DNA of 64,000 nt from positions 1 to 64,000 of the forward strand of contig JBEKTY010000015.1 in NCBI GenBank assembly GCA_049515555.1, given 5' to 3'. A program made the position numbers and the translations under genes. The DNA is from JBEKTY01 sp049515555. GTDB lineage: Bacteria; Planctomycetota; Planctomycetia; Pirellulales; Thermoguttaceae. The notes beneath the pieces were generated by a model that was not told where the DNA came from, ran no database searches, and saw only the letters and a list, made by a program, of their open reading frames with translations. Below, piece by piece: positions 44,401 through 51,899 of the stretch (positions are counted from its first letter, which is position 1; each line of letters starts with the position of its first letter).

Positions 44401-45216
44401 CGGTTTGTCGCGAGCGATGACCGCCAGTTTGCAGATGGGCTCGGTCCGCTGGCCGCGCACCCGCAGGCTTTCGATCGACCGGAGCAAGCGGGTTCTGGCA
44501 TCGACCACGGCCTCGATCCGCAGCGTGCCTTCCTGTCCGCCGGTCTGCCAATGATAGATTTCGACCGCCTGGCCGTCGCGGGTCGTATGCTCGGCCGGCC
44601 GGGTGGCCAACAAATCCTTCTGCTTGTCGCCGAGACGCTGCGCAGGAAGATCGAGCAGGGCCAACAGGTCGGCGCCGCCGCTCTCGCCGAAAAAAGAAGA
44701 TGCGGTTTGCGCGCTGGCCCGGTTTGCCTTCTCGTCGACGAGCCACGCTTTGCCGTCGCGGGCGATGTGGTAGGTGCCGTCGGGCAGGTTGCGGCGGAGT
44801 TTCCCGCCGCGGACCCAGACCTGGCCCGTCTGGCCGTCCCGCGTGACCGTAAGCTCCAGGCTCTCGGCGGCCGCCGTCCGGCTCAGCACCGCGCCCAGAT
44901 CGGCGGCCGCCGTGGACGATGCCTGATTGTAAAGCCAAACGCCGATCAAGGCCGCCGCCGCGGTGCCCGCGGCAAGCCCGCGAACTGCCAAGGTGAACAT
45001 GCGATTCCTCCTCGGGGAAGGACAGCCGTTGTCGGATGGTAACGGCGAAGGGTCGCTCTGCGATGGGGCCGCGATCTGCCGCGCGCGCTCCAACACGCGG
45101 GCCAGCATGGCGGCCGACGGCTCATCACGGCGGATTCGCTCGATCGCGTGTCGCAGGGGACCGGACAGCTCCGCCTCGTCCGGCAGATCGTCGGGGCCGC
45201 AGGGTTCCTGGTCCAT
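35449..45216 (-). CDS. giant membrane-anchored VIT/VWA/TPR protein, partner of ECF sigma factor
   Basis: A 3255-residue protein. Residues 1-70 are cytoplasmic and anti-sigma-like in position; one transmembrane helix follows (about 73-97). Then come a LolA/RseB-like segment (about 100-280), a FecR-like segment (about 320-400), a VIT domain (about 435-570), a VWA domain with the MIDAS motif DTSAS (about 685), a Gly-rich linker, a second LolA/RseB-like part (about 1300-1480), and a long alpha-helical array of TPR-type repeats (about 1520-3255). Residues about 2135-2176 (PSPAGRGAGGEGG..., PHPGPLPEGEG) are encoded by an inserted palindromic repeat. ATG 45216 is 2 bp after the ECF sigma stop, so the two are cotranscribed. 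The role is inferred: sensing across the membrane and control of the sigma factor. Confidence 0.88.
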   Translation of the reverse strand: MDQEPCGPDDLPDEAELSGPLRHAIERIRRDEPSAAMLARVLERARQIAAPSQSDPSPLPSDNGCPSPRRNRMFTLAVRGLAAGTAAAALIGVWLYNQASSTAAADLGAVLSRTAAAESLELTVTRDGQTGQVWVRGGKLRRNLPDGTYHIARDGKAWLVDEKANRASAQTASSFFGESGGADLLALLDLPAQRLGDKQKDLLATRPAEHTTRDGQAVEIYHWQTGGQEGTLRIEAVVDARTRLLRSIESLRVRGQRTEPICKLAVIARDKPIDEDLFVVGDTLTEDGRIGKVADAQGLVAIRPVMHQRWSPVTQRMPLRPGDWLQTDPRGANAVSVRLVPQTELVIGPGSTVELSSPRQLRIAAGEIEIRAADKSPIELVGPDGMKLAVAGRQIYRADRQGLVKLDKDPRWLLSYEGKAAGDSIGSLLAKIDGRNVPLSVGYHKVAVDIRDQIARTTIEESFVNHTKAQLEGTFFFPLPQDASIAAFGMWIGDTLVEADVVEKERAREIYETILRERRDPGLLEWSGGNIFKARVFPIFAQSEKRITITYTQVLPLRGNSYRYQYALQSELLAQHPLRQLEIDVKITSAQRLKAVSSPTHPTRNALAGHSAHVEFSANEYTPRQDFETLVEVEPRQPEVMLIPHRRGDDGYFMVQLMPPGMAGGAGQLQRAVLPNSEPLDLLVLADTSASMDAPSRRRQAELIAALLTALTPKDKFNLGTCDVDCQWVFARAAAAEPKNVEMGRQKLAARRSLGWTDLDKAVQAALAQCGPKTQVVYIGDGIVTTGDADPVAFSKRLRRMAEGQPGTFHAVAVGSSFEPGVLKAMAAIGGGSFRQVSGSRGPADVALELLDEITQPGLRDMKIEFRGLRTARVYPERLPNLPLGMQQIILGRYAPQGKDQTGEVIVSGTQGGKPVKYSAQVSLKDAEAGNSFIPRLWARMHLDTLLEQGTSPAVKDEIIALSEEYHIITPYTSLLVLETDADRERFGVKRRFQMRDGEKFFAEGRGSANWELIQQQMKRAGTWRLGLHRAVLGQLGRLGRDITVPQVVPGYEWSTPTTIDQFGRRWGAIGGMGGGMSGGGEIDRTIYMNFRGGYSSTTPASVLAPLPANLSLVVGQNGERGLEQEGRQELEHGARADADTEPLVVSVVPGFSPAAPAPLSAPMDESVAAGDIAAEAAKSEMPMEADGDDSLKDLKELQSDDKFDVGGVLDARSALADSLTRHRSLGDLWANSNEEHGLLVYSGRMRGSGPRDFIRELDLEVPSAGKTMLGYRFARPWGAPAEDYSWFNNIFPPLPPPPVKPPEPKQPWPAEARAIVGRLLRTEQLTGVKDGLRIETETQRFDTRWDTLAGRSQTKALVSPRGWLTVSTGDSSQTNLSWADAKERGSLAGAMLLGRVRASKPADLRQPPLDLGAGTTSPLDLNYPGSSVQLKPAGQDRTLLVATNRRSPQDETRFLVDTARHVLLKIENAENGKVNWTTTFGDFVEIAGAWYAGYIDNVDSDGHRNSLATQKFTLLPAGEFDRQWQQDMALRGQAQLLREPLPKLVDAKKALAAGTAAFEDQMVLLLHFQATQQWDRVLKHLAEAEKLSGQPGMRWVRLSVLPIARKAEEAKKRYLEEAQSLAKQAKPQAAADELHLAYYLVNSSNNILEPNEQLRLLDPLRPVYERQPAHVLAMKRWYESRCNMLERTGQSQEVLKVRKQLAADYPHDYNLQQQYARALANVGEYAAAYAWLDRVLVPASKWLPSEEAFLVTAYADLLRQQGRYDDMVEYLGAWVKRNPPSQNVYVQYLSALVWSDHLAQADELSAQWIHDAQRAVKVPGGGPSPDALPADVDARLRAAVAQALGQGYNLYADRIDGQWFKPLADAAICFARCPAESSVADEIMNQYHFQQSDECRRVRKAALRMLLDEVGKLPVEPLQRLLNWISANDPAVEKEAWRKIAAGLRGRWDAQPDWEVKNELGAMLARVLKERIGAEPWIEFLRRQLKGAPEECHAAHARQLFDALLGQPWKQTYEDEAFGLLPHVGGAEPASRPLAIEIAALCRMTDSLVRARFQERMKSVEHPEKLTRSELRAKQAENLRLASESYADRLHKEMSVRRGRPVLWMNIERLYLDVLAGRNLDQAADECFEILPPNLPSPAGRGAGGEGGLQSRVAKSGDVGPSAPHPGPLPEGEGDDLEQRLDELLQHRCLATLMNLAARKGAKPGLAQRVLAYLEAGDKADTEDTRWKALQYEFLVALDRPKDLAKRLEAWIATGDAGNGWRLTLGYLEAETGRIPAAIRLFEAVRATDELRGADYRTLADWYMAVNRRDAYERARIDSFKVTEEYQLSRWLAAKLQPWQRGGNDQQPPPRELDVEVLFAFTALFEKASLPQNYVYQLSQFYSATRDFRLLAGLGDAVVGHTAGQVYPFLQGMSGVLDEVRDEATADSIVERIVAARGGAKSEVDRRALDLLEMLVERRAAEIQNQPGPHVQRALTAMRRAWKREWSAGEPRLVAELLASLGRVAQQPLADEQVAELESLHREAPPGTADRLKIGTCLAQAYWAYSRFDRAIDLLTESLDEYQAACGGVLRVSANDALGVLIGYLEDRTQHARGEKILQEQLKHPANRQQTYWLAERLYQLYDSAIAKGGDVSLGRGVELYRAVEKKLRQDLDAPDHNHRYHLVNRLNNIYRTAHNKKLPDVAGDLRHFAFARLSEVLKRQTNNYTSMVSETANVLHDIAGPRDGLAFLTQRIAAEPGWFRLNNQDGWSQHCYTLGQWRTEVKELGELEAPLLAIVLKELRRDLQTRQQRNRLMYVKHNNYFWSAKEADFARTADEVWAAEKLSGAACQYIADYLFSGLDHHSRAIEILLDAHHREVLDEAGQSKLVDFLRYQKRFAESIPILEPLLERRPDNLQYRVWLMNAYFQTGKPERLAKLLKATHDCFHQDHRWNERAMAMLGRSCLENEIYRAAADYLEEAIAIHQRTAPRRGMGDGALSGYYGDQARAFAGLKKTPEAVNAAAAAVVAWGRNVGNRNIALEALRAVLRAAPDLDAYVVQLDGRAAESRQENPVLRKAIGQVYREKEQLGKAIGQLLIAAEVQPNDAETYQALLACYDGQNDQQGAVEQILAWRELAPRDIKLYEDLGKRLEKLGQAMEVERAYTSIVEALPAESESHQLLAEIRQRQDRWADAVNQWEQVARIRSLEPTGLAGLTEALIHEHRFAEAAEVLARLKQKNWPARFENGPNNLREKIRTLEPELEQGRKARKEKGAAPE
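38690..38812. repeat. CCCTCTCCCTCCGGGAGAGGG-type palindromic repeat in the giant gene
   Basis: Two hairpin-forming blocks (38690-38731 and 38773-38812) in inverted orientation, each with CCCTCTCCC/GGGAGAGGG arms. The block is in frame and encodes Gly/Pro-rich sequence. Related blocks are at 21281-21330 and near 28049. Confidence 0.8.
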
Positions 45217-45218
45217 GG

Positions 45219-45722
45219 TCAGTCCTCTTTCACGCGTAAGGCGAGCATCGCTTTCAGCTTCACCCGCGCTTTGTGCAGCGCGGAGGCTACAGCCCCCACT
45301 GCCACGCCGAGATTCGCGGCGATCTGCTCGTAGGGCTGGTCGTCGTAGTAACGCATACAGAAAGCGGCTGCCTGCCGTTGCGGCAAGCGGCCAACGGCCT
45401 GCCGCAGACGGCCAGTCAATTCAAGGGCCGCGGCGGCCTCTTGGGGATCGTCTTCGCGGCTCACGGGTTCCTCGCCCGGCGCTGCGCTCACCCGCAGCCG
45501 CCGCAGTCGGTCCAGCGAGCGGTGCAGGACCGCGCGATGCAGCAGGCCGCCCCAACTGGTCACTTCCTCATTTTGGCCAATAAGGTATACCTGCAAGAAA
45601 GCCTCTTGGACCACATCCTCGGCGTCTGGGCCATGGCCCAGGATCCGGCAGGCGAGCCGCAGGGTCGGCGGCCCGTGCTCGGCCACGAAGCGATCCCAGT
45701 CGAGCACTAAATTGGGTTTCAC
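45219..45722 (-). CDS. ECF-type RNA polymerase sigma factor
   Basis: A 167-residue sigma-70 family protein with only regions 2 and 4. Region 2 shows GPDAEDVVQEAFLQVYL (about 30-46); region 4 shows LPQRQAAAFCMRYYDDQPYE followed by the HTH QIAANLGVAVGAVASALHKA. The start is GTG 45722; a second GTG five codons downstream is possible. It is followed after 2 bp by the giant membrane protein, the likely regulator of its activity. Confidence 0.93.
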   Translation of the reverse strand: MKPNLVLDWDRFVAEHGPPTLRLACRILGHGPDAEDVVQEAFLQVYLIGQNEEVTSWGGLLHRAVLHRSLDRLRRLRVSAAPGEEPVSREDDPQEAAAALELTGRLRQAVGRLPQRQAAAFCMRYYDDQPYEQIAANLGVAVGAVASALHKARVKLKAMLALRVKED

Positions 45723-46255
45723 GATTCTGGGAGCAATCCAATGGCTTGGAGCCGCCTCTCGGAGGGTGGCGGCGGGGCCGCGGCTCTCCGCGAATCGTGC
45801 AAGCCCATTTAGAAAGCTTTCTGTGAGGGAAGGCGCCTGTCTCTCGGGTCCGCAACAGCCTCGCGCCTGCCGATCAAACCTATACTGCGAGCGGCCGGAA
45901 ATGGTACAAACCTTACCCTATTGTTACGGTTCGCATCATTCCAAACCGGCCGTAGCAAAAGCCCTTTGGCCCGGGGCTTGCTGCGGAATCCGACAACTTA
46001 GACGCAGCAAGCGTGGCAGAAATTACCCAGTTCCTGAGAATAATCCCCTTCTCCTTGCCGGTCAAGGACTTGCGCGACGGGACAGGTTACGGTTCGGCTC
46101 ATTTTTGAACTATGGGGAATATAGCGAAGATAGGAAATATGCCGCGAGTATGCCGCTAATACTGATTATGACCACCGCGCAGCCGTTACTGTTCCGATTA
46201 TAGGGAAAAGAACGATTGTGCCGGTTTCGCCGAAAGTGCGGAAAAAGAGGGAGCT
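45723..46255. other. divergent intergenic region ECF sigma / efflux protein
   Basis: No gene is seen in 533 bp, which is AT-richer than the surroundings. A conserved block (45921-45944) and two related TTACGGTTC/TTACTGTTC sites (46087, 46186) occur here, so it is probably a regulatory region for both genes. Confidence 0.55.
45921..45944 (+). promoter_or_regulatory. conserved 24-nt block shared with the rpmI upstream region
   Basis: Reads TTGTTACGGTTCGCATCATT plus CCAA, the same as 27865-27889 (minus strand) apart from one missing T. It points toward the efflux gene at 46256. Role unknown. Confidence 0.4.
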
Positions 46256-47848
46256 ATGGCTCAGTCACCGCGGCCTGGACTCGCTGCCTGCATGCTGGCC
46301 GCTGCGATTCTCACTTCCGGCTGCACGAGTCTCAAGGACTACGTGAACAACGGGTTCAAGGTGGGGCCAAGCTATGGTCAACCAGAGGCCTGCACGGCCA
46401 AGCACTGGCTCGACGCCGCCGATGTCCGGATGCGTGAAGGCGAAGAACCGATCAACCGCTGGTGGACCGTGTTCAACGACCCGACCCTCGACCATCTTAT
46501 CCAGTGCGCGGTGGAGCAGAACCTGTCCTTGCGTGAGGCCGGGTTCCGGGTCCTCGAAGCCCGGGCCCTACTCCAGATCGCCCAGGGAACGTTCTTCCCG
46601 CAATCCCAGTACATGTTCGGCGCCTACGATCGCGTGGTGGCCAGCGCCGCGGCTACGGGCTTTCCCGAATTCGGGGCCCAGTACTACAACCTGGTGAACT
46701 ACGGCTTCAATCTCACCTGGGAACTCGATTTCTGGGGGCGATACCGCCGGGCGATTGCGGCGGCCGATGCCACGCTCGACGCTTCGGTGGCCGGCTACGA
46801 GGACGTGATGGTCACGCTGCTGGGCGACGTGGCCACTAATTATGTAACGGTGCGCACGCTGCAAAAACGCATCCAATACGCCCAGGAGAACATCGATCTG
46901 GAGCGCAAGATCGTGGGCATTGCCGAGAAGCGACGCCGCGGGGGCCAAATCGGCCGCCTCGACCTGGCCCAGACGAACTCCGTGCTCGATCAGACCGAAT
47001 CGCAGATTCCGCAGTTGCAGATTGATCTGCGGCAGGCGTGCAACCGCTTGTGCGTGTTGCTGGGCACGCCGCCCTACGACCTCCAGCAGCAACTTGGCAC
47101 GGGGGACATTCCGATCGCCCCGCAACAGGTTGCCGTGGGGATTCCCGTGGATCTCTTGCGTCGCCGGCCGGACGTGCGCCGCGCGGAACGCCTGGCCGTG
47201 GCCCAGGGTGAGCAGATCGGCATCGCGGAGGCGGATTTGTACCCCCGCTTCGCACTGACCGGCACGCTGGGCTGGGAGGCTCAGGACCTCTCGCATTTGT
47301 TCACCGCCCCGGCCTTCAACAGCAGCGTTGGCCCCGCCTTCCAATGGAACATCTTGAACTACGGCCGGTTATCGAACAACGTCAAGCTGCAAGAGGCCCA
47401 CTATCAGGAGTTGGTCACCACTTTCCGCGACAGTGTGCTGCAGGCGAACGCCGAAGCCGAGAACGCGCTGACGGCTTTCCTGTGGTCGCACGAGCGGGCC
47501 AGGGCCCTCGATCAAAGCGTTGTGCATTCCAAGGAGGCAAACGACATTCTCCTCGATCAATACAACGCAGGGGCCGTGGATATCACCCGGCTGATGCTGG
47601 TTATGCAGACGCTGGTGCAGCAGCGCGACCTGCAAGCCACGGCCCACGGCCAGATTGCCCAGGGCCTGGTGCAGGTATACCGGGCGTTGGGCGGCGGCTG
47701 GACGCCCCCCGCCGCGCCGCCCGCGGCAGCGACTGCCGCCGCGCCCGCGGCGCAAGGCGTCGCGCCGGTCGAGAGCCAGCCGGCCGAAGCCCAGCCGGCG
47801 GAGCCGCCGCTGGAAAGACTCCCGCCGCCGCCGGCCGTGCCGAAGTAG
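46256..47848 (+). CDS. outer-membrane efflux lipoprotein (TolC/NodT family)
   Basis: A 530-residue outer-membrane factor for RND-type or type I export. The signal peptide ends in a lipobox LTSGC with Cys23. The two OEP halves show PTLDHLIQCAVEQNLSLREA, the mid-protein RRGGQIGRLDLAQTNSVLDQ and IPVDLLRRRPDVRRAERLAV, all typical. The C-terminus is a Pro/Ala-rich tail. ATG 46256 has a GAGGGAG site. No inner-membrane pump gene lies next to it; it may serve the glycosyltransferase or PKS products downstream. Confidence 0.93.
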   Translation: MAQSPRPGLAACMLAAAILTSGCTSLKDYVNNGFKVGPSYGQPEACTAKHWLDAADVRMREGEEPINRWWTVFNDPTLDHLIQCAVEQNLSLREAGFRVLEARALLQIAQGTFFPQSQYMFGAYDRVVASAAATGFPEFGAQYYNLVNYGFNLTWELDFWGRYRRAIAAADATLDASVAGYEDVMVTLLGDVATNYVTVRTLQKRIQYAQENIDLERKIVGIAEKRRRGGQIGRLDLAQTNSVLDQTESQIPQLQIDLRQACNRLCVLLGTPPYDLQQQLGTGDIPIAPQQVAVGIPVDLLRRRPDVRRAERLAVAQGEQIGIAEADLYPRFALTGTLGWEAQDLSHLFTAPAFNSSVGPAFQWNILNYGRLSNNVKLQEAHYQELVTTFRDSVLQANAEAENALTAFLWSHERARALDQSVVHSKEANDILLDQYNAGAVDITRLMLVMQTLVQQRDLQATAHGQIAQGLVQVYRALGGGWTPPAAPPAAATAAAPAAQGVAPVESQPAEAQPAEPPLERLPPPPAVPK

Positions 47849-47914
47849 CCTGTCGTGCCCGGGCGCGGGGCCGTGTTGACAAGGCCGCGGCGGCCGAGCA
47901 GGATAGAAGATGTC

Positions 47915-49600
47915 ATGATTCCGAACGTCTTCCACTTCATTTTCGGGCTATTGCCAGACCCCCCTTTCGGCTTCCTCGAATACCTGGCGATCCGCTCGGC
48001 CCACGAGATCAACCGCCCGGCGCGGATCTTTCTGCATCACCAGTACGAGTGTTCGGGCCCCTGGTGGCAGAAAACGAAGGAACTGGTCACGCTCAATCGG
48101 GTCGAAGCGCCGACCGAGGTCTTCGGGCGGAAGATCAACCATTTCGCGCATCGCGGCGACGTGCTGCGGCTGAGGTTGCTCGACGAGCACGGCGGCATCT
48201 ACATGGACATCGACACGCTGTGCGTGCGCCCCTTTACGCCGCTGCTGGGCAAGCGCTGCGTGCTAGGACGGCAGGGCAAGCGCGGATTGTGCAACGCCGT
48301 GATCCTCAGCGAGCCCCAAGGCGAGTTCGTCCGCGCCTGGCTGGAAAGCTATCGTACCTTTCGCTCGCTGGGCTTCGATGGGTATTACGACGAGCATTCG
48401 GTGATAATCCCGCGACAACTGGCCCGTGATCCCCGTCTGCAATCCCACGTGACCCTGCTGGGCAAGGGCGCCTTCTTCTACCCCCTGTGGGACAATATGC
48501 AAGAGTTGTTCGCCTCCAGCGATCCGCTGGGATTCAAGGACTCGTACTGCATTCACTACTGGGAGGCGCAAACCGGTCGACAGTGGCTCAGCCAGATCAG
48601 CGCGAACAGCGCGGCGGAGGGCGACTCGAACTTCGCGCATTTCGTGCGGCGCGTGCTCCACGGCGACAGGGAAGAATTGGATGCCGCGGGGGCCCAAACG
48701 CCAGGGCCGCCGGCCGGCGCCGCGCGCCGCCGGCCGGGGTGGGCCGGGCCCGCCTGGCGCAAAGCACGCACGCTGGCCCGGCCCGGCACGAATCTGCGCT
48801 GGCTGGCGCAGCAGGCGCGGGAAGCGGTCTGGCTGCCGCGGCTGTTCCGCAACCTGGGCTTGTGGCCGGCGCTGACCTACTTGCCGCGCCGGCTGCGAAT
48901 GAAGGCGGCCCTGGCCAAGGAACCGTTCCTGCTCCTGCGCAGCAAGCGTGCCGCCTACCCCTTGCGCTGCCGCCCCGGCACGAAGGACCTGTCGATCTTC
49001 GACGAAGTGTTCGTCGTCCGCTGCCAACAGTGCCTGGACGACCTCCCGAACATCCGCTTCATCGTAGAATGCGGGGCCAATGTAGGCTATGCCTCGGCCT
49101 GCCTCTTGACCCGATTTCCCTCCGCCCGGCTGCTGGCTTTGGAACCGGATCCCGATCTTCTCCCGGCCCTCGAGGCCAACCTGGCGCCTTACGGCGACCG
49201 CGCCCGGGTGCTGGGGCAAGCCATCTGGCCGCATCCCGCCCAACTGGTATTCGCCGAAACGGTTTTCCACGACGGACAGCATTGGAAGCGCCAGACACGG
49301 GCCCCGCTCCCCGGCGAAGTCGCCACGGTGACCGCGACCGACATCCCCACGCTGCTCGGACAGAGCGGCTTCGACCGCATCTCGCTCCTGAAACTCAACA
49401 TCGGCGGCGCCGAGTCGCTGCTCTTCGCGGCCCCTGTCCAATCCTGGATCGCCAAAGTGGACCACATCGCGATCGAGCTCCACGGACCGGAATGCCGCGC
49501 GGCCTTCATGCAGGCGATTGCTGCCGAAGGCTATCTCGTTTCGCAACACGGAAAACTGGCGTGTTGCACGCGTCCGGCTGCCGTGGCACACTGCGCCTAG
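47915..49600 (+). CDS. glycosyltransferase-FkbM methyltransferase fusion
   Basis: A 561-residue protein with two domains. The N-terminal half (about 1-250) is a Gly_transf_sug/GT32-like glycosyltransferase (IPNVFHFIFG start; DXD motif D98-x-D100 in GGIYMDIDT). A Gly/Pro/Arg-rich linker (about 260-350) joins it to an FkbM-type SAM methyltransferase (about 370-550: FIVECGANVGYASACLL and LLKLNIGGAESLLF). It probably adds and methylates a sugar on a surface glycan or secondary metabolite. ATG 47915 is chosen. It lies 66 bp after the efflux gene. Confidence 0.85.
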   Translation: MIPNVFHFIFGLLPDPPFGFLEYLAIRSAHEINRPARIFLHHQYECSGPWWQKTKELVTLNRVEAPTEVFGRKINHFAHRGDVLRLRLLDEHGGIYMDIDTLCVRPFTPLLGKRCVLGRQGKRGLCNAVILSEPQGEFVRAWLESYRTFRSLGFDGYYDEHSVIIPRQLARDPRLQSHVTLLGKGAFFYPLWDNMQELFASSDPLGFKDSYCIHYWEAQTGRQWLSQISANSAAEGDSNFAHFVRRVLHGDREELDAAGAQTPGPPAGAARRRPGWAGPAWRKARTLARPGTNLRWLAQQAREAVWLPRLFRNLGLWPALTYLPRRLRMKAALAKEPFLLLRSKRAAYPLRCRPGTKDLSIFDEVFVVRCQQCLDDLPNIRFIVECGANVGYASACLLTRFPSARLLALEPDPDLLPALEANLAPYGDRARVLGQAIWPHPAQLVFAETVFHDGQHWKRQTRAPLPGEVATVTATDIPTLLGQSGFDRISLLKLNIGGAESLLFAAPVQSWIAKVDHIAIELHGPECRAAFMQAIAAEGYLVSQHGKLACCTRPAAVAHCA

Positions 49601-50011
49601 CGATTCCGCCGGCCCAGTCACACCGGCAGGTCCAGGCCGCCACCGGCATCGCTGATACGACCGGCGCCGATGGGCACCGTATGGCGGCGATGTCAGCGCA
49701 CTCGACATTTTTGCCAATAATTTCAGGTATTAAAACAAGGGCTGGGCGAAGAAGCCCCCTCCGCTGTTGAAAATCTTCGATAATCGCCTGTTATATGCAC
49801 TGTTGCAACGGCCCGATGATCCAACTTACCCCTCTTTTTGGCGGTATTTTCCGCAGGTAGGGAAACTTACCGGATATTGAGGGAATTATGGGCCCGACTC
49901 TTGCTAACCGGCGGGGGCTGACTAGAATGGGAAGAGTTGGAGTTTCGCGCGTTCGTCCCCGGGTGGGTTTGTGCAGCAACTTGTGAATCGTGGAACTAAA
50001 GGGGAGCGGTA
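49601..50011. other. intergenic region with probable promoter
   Basis: No gene. A promoter-like pair lies at 49901-49928, about 85 bp before the Calx-beta gene. Confidence 0.5.
49901..49928 (+). promoter_or_regulatory. putative sigma-70-type promoter for the Calx-beta gene
   Basis: TTGCTA (49901-49906) and TAGAAT (49923-49928) with 16-bp spacing. The match to consensus is good but not perfect. Confidence 0.4.
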
Positions 50012-51775
50012 ATGAAGAGAACGTCCTTAGCGTCTCGGTCGTCGAAGCGACGCACATTGTTGATGGAATCGCTGGAGCGCCGCGACCTGCTGTCGGTGGT
50101 GCTGTCCTCCTCGCCGCCGGAGAGCTTCAAGCCGCTCTTCGACTTCAACGGTAGCGGCATTGTGCTTTCGGGAACGTTTCCCTGGCAAGGACATGCGATT
50201 CCCTTCAGTGGCTCCGCGGCGACGGGGACGACAGGATCTGGCGACTACAGTGGGAGCCGGACGCAAGGCACGTTTGCCCTGAACAGCATCCAGGGAAAAG
50301 GCAATTGGAACGCCTTCAACGTCGATTGGGGCACCTTCACTTTTTCTTCCACCGATACGGTGGGCGGCACGGACAACAATGGCAGCGTGGTTGCCGGTAG
50401 CGGAACGGGCAACTTCACGGTCACCATCGTAAGTACCAAGCTCAACAAGACCTATTACAATGGCCCCCTCGATTTCACGATCGGCGGATCGTTCAACGCG
50501 GCGCAAGAGAAGTTCAATCTCCACGGCGTAGGTCCCACGACGGAGCCGGTCTCGCTGAACATTTCCGGCGGGTTCACGGTGACCACGCCCGATCCGACGT
50601 CCGATCCGTTCAGCATTGCCGTGAGCACCGCGACTTGGACGAAGCCTACCGATGGTATTACATCGCCCGCCCTGCAGGTTAACGTCACGTCGACGGGGCC
50701 GGTCCATCGTGCGTCGTCGTATACTGCGGCCGTCGGCAACGTCTATCTGTACTGGGCCGACGCCAACGGCACTAAGGTCAGCCCCAAGGCACTCTCCTTG
50801 AATATCGGCGTCGATTGGGACGAGGCGAGCGGAACGTATAACATCACGGGCCTTCCGGCGCCGCCCGCCACGGCGAGCCAGATCCTGCTGGTCCCGACGT
50901 ATAACGGCACGACGGGGACCCCGCTGGCGGTGCCGCTGCCCACTCAGCCGGTCCTGGGGATCCAATGCCTGTCGTCGCCGGTAACCCGGTTGCAGAGCAA
51001 GACAGTGCCGGCGCCGTTCGCGGTGACGCTGTCGGAGGCCAGCCCCTTCCCGGTGACGGTCAAGTATTCCACGGCCAACGGCACGGCTACCTCCGCTGCC
51101 GACTATACGGCCGCCTCCGGGACGCTGACTTTCAAGCCCGGGGTAATATCCCTCCCCGTCACGGTCGCCGTGAAGCCCAACGCTAAGGCCGTCCCCAATG
51201 AAGTCTTCTACGTGAAGCTGGCCAGCCCCACCGGGGCGGCGCTCGACCCCAACGACACGCAGGCCGCTTGCACGGTTGAGCCTTTGGCCGGTGAGCCGGT
51301 CTTGGCGATCCAGGGCCCCGGCCCCTCTTCGCCGGTGATCCGGCCGCAGAGCAAGACGGTTCCGGCGGGTTTCACGGTGACGTTGTCGGCTGCTGCTACC
51401 TACGCGGTGACGGTCAAGTATTCCACGGTCAACGACACGGCGAAGGCCCCCGCCGACTTTACGGCGGTTTCCGGAACGCTGACCTTCAAGCACGGGGTAA
51501 TATCCCTCCCCGTCACGGTCGCGGTGAAGGCCAACGCCAGTGCCACGGCCGCAGAAGATTTCTACGTTAAACTATCCAATCCCACCTGGGCGCTGCTCGA
51601 CTCCAACGACACGCAAGCCGCTTGCACGGTCGAGCCTTTCGGCTTCACCGCGCCCGTCTTGCAGTCCCTGGCGTCGTACAGTGCCGCGCCGCAGCAGGGC
51701 AAGGGCGAAGCGTCCTTGCTCCCCGCAGCCATAGACGCAATTCTGGCGGAGACCCCTTCCGGCCAGTTGAGCTAA
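50012..51775 (+). CDS. secreted Calx-beta domain protein with planctomycete N-terminal motif
   Basis: A 587-residue protein. The N-terminus RRTLLMESLERRDLLSVVLS is the short export/surface-targeting motif seen in many planctomycete secreted proteins. The middle is Gly/Ser/Thr-rich beta structure, and two Calx-beta repeats (about 330-430 and 440-545; VKYSTANGTATSAADYTA and VKYSTVNDTAKAPADFTA) follow. Calx-beta domains bind calcium or act in adhesion. ATG 50012 has a GGGGAG site. It lies before the FAAL gene; a joint role is not shown. Confidence 0.85.
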   Translation: MKRTSLASRSSKRRTLLMESLERRDLLSVVLSSSPPESFKPLFDFNGSGIVLSGTFPWQGHAIPFSGSAATGTTGSGDYSGSRTQGTFALNSIQGKGNWNAFNVDWGTFTFSSTDTVGGTDNNGSVVAGSGTGNFTVTIVSTKLNKTYYNGPLDFTIGGSFNAAQEKFNLHGVGPTTEPVSLNISGGFTVTTPDPTSDPFSIAVSTATWTKPTDGITSPALQVNVTSTGPVHRASSYTAAVGNVYLYWADANGTKVSPKALSLNIGVDWDEASGTYNITGLPAPPATASQILLVPTYNGTTGTPLAVPLPTQPVLGIQCLSSPVTRLQSKTVPAPFAVTLSEASPFPVTVKYSTANGTATSAADYTAASGTLTFKPGVISLPVTVAVKPNAKAVPNEVFYVKLASPTGAALDPNDTQAACTVEPLAGEPVLAIQGPGPSSPVIRPQSKTVPAGFTVTLSAAATYAVTVKYSTVNDTAKAPADFTAVSGTLTFKHGVISLPVTVAVKANASATAAEDFYVKLSNPTWALLDSNDTQAACTVEPFGFTAPVLQSLASYSAAPQQGKGEASLLPAAIDAILAETPSGQLS

Positions 51776-51899
51776 GCATCAATCCTGTGAAACCCTGCCC
51801 CCTGGAACGCCGGGGGACGGGGGGCGCCCGCCAAGATCGTGCGTGGTGAACGTCGGTTGAGATGACTCAGATCCTTCCTAATCCCGCAATTACCCGGTG

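Noticed and set aside
42316..45042. A 908-codon open frame on the plus strand opposite the giant gene
   Set aside because: It has no family motifs and mirrors the codon bias of the real minus-strand gene, which has VIT and VWA domains.
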